Below, in pieces: positions 6,401-7,828 of a stretch of DNA of 7,828 nucleotides; within the stretch, counting starts at the first letter, position 1, and every line of letters begins with the position of its first letter. The stretch is from an uncultured Flammeovirgaceae bacterium (GTDB lineage Bacteria; Bacteroidota; Bacteroidia; Cytophagales; Cyclobacteriaceae). The stretch is taken from the NCBI GenBank assembly GCA_946886805.1, contig CAMPJM010000176.1, positions 1-7,828 of the forward strand, given 5' to 3'. Both the position numbers and the translations under genes were made by a program. The notes under the pieces are model-generated. The model saw nothing but the letters and a program-made list of their open reading frames with translations, was not told where the DNA came from and ran no database searches.

Positions 6401-7828
6401 TAAGGTCTCCTTTTGTCACCGACGAAGCCACATCGGCAATAGAACGCACCTGTGTGGTGAGGTTATCTGCCAACTGGTTCACATTTTCGGTGAGATTTTT
6501 CCAGATTCCCGAAGTTCCCGGCACATTGGCCTGGCCTCCAAGCCTGCCTTCCGCACCCACTTCCCTCGCCACGGTGGTCACCTGATCCGCAAAAACGGCA
6601 AGCGTATCAATCATCTCATTGATCGTTTCTGTAAGTTGCGCTACTTCCCCTTTTGCATCAATGGAAAGCTTTTGGGTAAGGTTTCCTTTTGCCACACCCG
6701 TTACTACCTTGGCAATCCCCCGCACCTGACTAGTAAGGTTTGTAGCCATCATGTTTACACTGTCTGTAAGATCTTTCCAGGTTCCACCTACACCTTTTAC
6801 CTCTGCCTGCCCTCCTAATATCCCTTCTGTACCTACTTCACGAGCCACCCTTGTAACCTCAAATGCAAAAGAGTTTAGCTGCTCCACCATGATGTTGATG
6901 GTATTTTTCAGATCAAAAATCTCCCCTTTTACATCAATTGTTACCGTTTTTGAAAGGTCACCACTCGCCACGGCTTTTGTAACCTCGGCAATATTCCTCA
7001 CCTGAGAAGTCAGATTTCCAGTCATCTGATTAACAGAGTCTGTAAGGTCTTTCCAGATCCCTGCTACACCTGGCACGTAAGCCTGACCGCCCAATTTACC
7101 GTCTGTACCAACTTCTCGTGCCACCCTTGTAACCTCAGAGGCAAACGCCCTAAGCTGATCCACCATGGTATTCAGCGTTTCCTTTAACTGAAGGATTTCG
7201 CCCCGTACATCGGCGGTAATTTTACGAGACATATCCCCGTTTGCCACGGCATTTGCTACTTCTGCAATATTCCTCACCTGACCGGTCAGGTTACTGGCCA
7301 TCTGGTTCACCGAGTCCGTTAAATCTTTCCAGGTTCCGGCAACACCAGGCACATTTGCCTGACCTCCTAGTTTCCCATCAGTACCTACTTCTCGAGCCAC
7401 CCTGGTAACCTCTGAGGCAAAAGCCCGAAGCTGATCCACCATGGTGTTGATCGTAATTTTCAATTCCCGGATTTCGCCCTGTACGTCCACCGTAATTTTT
7501 CTGGAAAGGTCACCGTTTGCTACCGCTGTAGTTACTTCTGCAATATTCCTTACTTGGCCTGTCAGGTTACTGGCCATTTTATTTACCGAATCAGTCAAAT
7601 CTTTCCAGGTACCTGCCACGCCCTGCACATTGGCCTGACCTCCAAGTTTTCCTTCCGTACCCACTTCCACAGCCACCCTCGTTACCTCAGAGGCAAAAGA
7701 GTTTAGCTGATCCACCATGGTGTTAATTGTATCCTTTAGTTCCCGGATCTCTCCTTTTACATCTACCGTCACCTTCTTGGAAAGGTCACCCTGGGCAACC
7801 GCAGTTGTTACGTCTGCAATACTTCTTA
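3483..7828 (-). CDS. Poly-HAMP hybrid histidine kinase with GAF and three receivers (5' end outside window)
   Basis: This is a giant soluble-looking hybrid sensor kinase, open to the window edge; an in-frame GTG at 7772 lies inside a HAMP repeat and is not the start. Counting residues from that codon, five 92-residue HAMP units plus a terminal HAMP run to about 487. Then come a helical linker ([18 protein letters not shown]), a GAF domain (about 512-660) and a coiled coil (662-727). HisKA carries H742 in [11 protein letters not shown]. The HATPase has the N box at N858-N862, G1 in KDTGIGIS and G2 in [10 protein letters not shown]. Three receivers follow. REC1 (about 1036-1145) has D1089 but no conserved Lys. 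REC2 (about 1160-1280) has D1212 but KQ (1168-1169) in place of the acidic pair. REC3 (about 1308-1427) is canonical: D1314-D1316, D1359, T1389, K1411. No membrane segment or HPt is visible. The family includes fungal Nik1/Os-1 group III kinases, which respond to osmotic stress; the signal sensed here is unknown. It is the upstream gene of a two-gene operon in this window. Confidence 0.95.
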   Translation of the reverse strand, partial: RSIADVTTAVAQGDLSKKVTVDVKGEIRELKDTINTMVDQLNSFASEVTRVAVEVGTEGKLGGQANVQGVAGTWKDLTDSVNKMASNLTGQVRNIAEVTTAVANGDLSRKITVDVQGEIRELKITINTMVDQLRAFASEVTRVAREVGTDGKLGGQANVPGVAGTWKDLTDSVNQMASNLTGQVRNIAEVANAVANGDMSRKITADVRGEILQLKETLNTMVDQLRAFASEVTRVAREVGTDGKLGGQAYVPGVAGIWKDLTDSVNQMTGNLTSQVRNIAEVTKAVASGDLSKTVTIDVKGEIFDLKNTINIMVEQLNSFAFEVTRVAREVGTEGILGGQAEVKGVGGTWKDLTDSVNMMATNLTSQVRGIAKVVTGVAKGNLTQKLSIDAKGEVAQLTETINEMIDTLAVFADQVTTVAREVGAEGRLGGQANVPGTSGIWKNLTENVNQLADNLTTQVRSIADVASSVTKGDLTRTINVEAKGEVEALKDTINQMIANLKETTLRNQEQDWLKSNLAKFNQMLQGQKDLNTLSNLILSELASVVSGQHGVFYIMDQQPESSKDKTGGDILRLVGTYGVRKNNAPEFCKIGEALVGQCALEKEKILIDNVPSEYIKVSSGLGEASPISLIILPILFEDQVKGVLELASFQRFSQMHLYFLEQLSESIGIVLNNIASSTRTEMLLEQSQSLAVELKTQQEELRRTNEELEDKAHLLVKQKEELEQKNYEVEIARKSLEEKAAQLMITSKYKSEFLANMSHELRTPLNSLLILSQQLSENHDGNLTKKQINFSKTINSCGNDLVNLINDILDLSKIESGVISVDNSFLSFSEIIRFVELTFRHMADYKKIEFEIFQDPDLPEFIETDEQRLKQILKNLLSNAFKFTEKGKVELSVFPVKKEKKFNNIILDKAELVIGFRIKDTGIGISKEKQQIIFEAFQQAEGSTSRKFGGTGLGLSISRGLTSLLGGSMELKSELDEGSTFILYLPVKINAVRTLSSNNSYTIITDSQEYDIDHDSAAQNSILESINPYIVYNESVDSDWNKKLIQNGNSESSPVVLIISEEQNSTKHFHLKEKIAESEFQVITSNKGGVVFELIHQYKPWCILLDINLSDVDGWKVLNWLKNDLQTRPIPVIMTSVKENERLAAYQQGAFKALNGGIEEDEIDEILNNIKSINSKKTKHLLVVKQSPTEYKAIEKILESNELQVSHAKTGEEALELSKNKKFDFIIIDLQLPDCSGKELVEKFDSIDHLSETPFIGYSKRKLNKKEVNALKEHFRAIVYKNDDFLGQLLDLTSFYLHEDYQKYPENKKEIIKSLHPSTNLLEGKKVLIVDDDVRNIFALVSALERYGLDILTADSGKKALKILEETTDMDIILMDIMMPEMDGYETMQLIRKSPKKKNIPIIAVTAKAMKGDRSKCLEAGASDYITKPVDMTQLVSLMRIWLNEY
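6450..7828 (-). repeat. Tandem 276-bp repeats encoding 92-residue HAMP units
   Basis: Five in-register units of 276 bp lie at 7554-7828 (one base cut by the edge), 7278-7553, 7002-7277, 6726-7001 and 6450-6725. A half-unit (terminal HAMP, down to about 6312) follows. Unit starts are marked by V-R-x-I-A, and other shared landmarks are GDL, GEI, LGGQA and WK-LT-VN. By eye, the first two units share about 86% of residues, the second and third about 85%, while the fifth shares about 59% with the second. Length is invariant at 92 residues, so helical phase is kept through the whole chain. The array continues off the window, so the total copy number is unknown. Confidence 0.95.

Noticed and set aside
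7770..7772. GTG as translation start of the large kinase
   Set aside because: The frame stays open for the 18 full codons between it and the window edge, and those codons encode [18 protein letters not shown], the proper first part of a HAMP unit. The real start lies outside the window.
6450..7828. CRISPR-like or non-coding tandem repeat
   Set aside because: The 276-bp period is in frame with 92-residue HAMP units of an intact coding sequence; there are no spacers.

Overview
The window looks like chromosomal DNA of a member of the Bacteroidota (Flavobacteriia or Cytophagia type). The clues are moderately AT-rich genes, starts without clear Shine-Dalgarno sequences, a perfect TAnnTTTG-type -7 box in front of the toxin-antitoxin pair, and a receiver/kinase gene style common in that phylum. 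The genus cannot be named from the sequence alone.

Layout from left to right: positions 1-139 hold a palindromic, two-hairpin intergenic repeat. On the + strand, 339-1115 encodes a complete exonuclease III family AP endonuclease (xthA). After it comes a short intergenic stretch with repeated CTTTGCG-like words. Then, on the - strand, a two-gene type II toxin-antitoxin operon is transcribed toward xthA: a Gp49/HigB-like RelE-superfamily toxin (1551-1901) followed by an XRE-family antitoxin (1246-1554), joined by an ATGA overlap. A gene-poor gap (1902-2289) holds the putative toxin promoter and a strong stem-loop terminator (2224-2258).

The right two thirds is a - strand two-component signalling operon. 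The upstream gene (3483 to beyond 7828) is a very large hybrid histidine kinase. In the window it has five 92-residue HAMP repeat units, a terminal HAMP, a GAF domain, a coiled coil, HisKA, HATPase and three receiver domains. Its N-terminus lies outside the window. Five bases after its stop starts a second, 395-residue protein with an N-terminal receiver followed by a kinase core. The operon then ends at the stem-loop.

The array is strikingly like that of fungal group III osmosensing kinases (Nik1/Os-1 type). Each 92-residue unit can itself be read as two 46-residue HAMPs, so the visible part would be a chain of about eleven HAMPs. The first two receivers of the large kinase lack key residues; only the third is canonical. 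Neither gene has an HPt or DNA-binding output domain, so the final target of the phosphoryl signal is not visible here. All families present are known ones; the most interesting part is the poly-HAMP kinase and its linked receiver-kinase.
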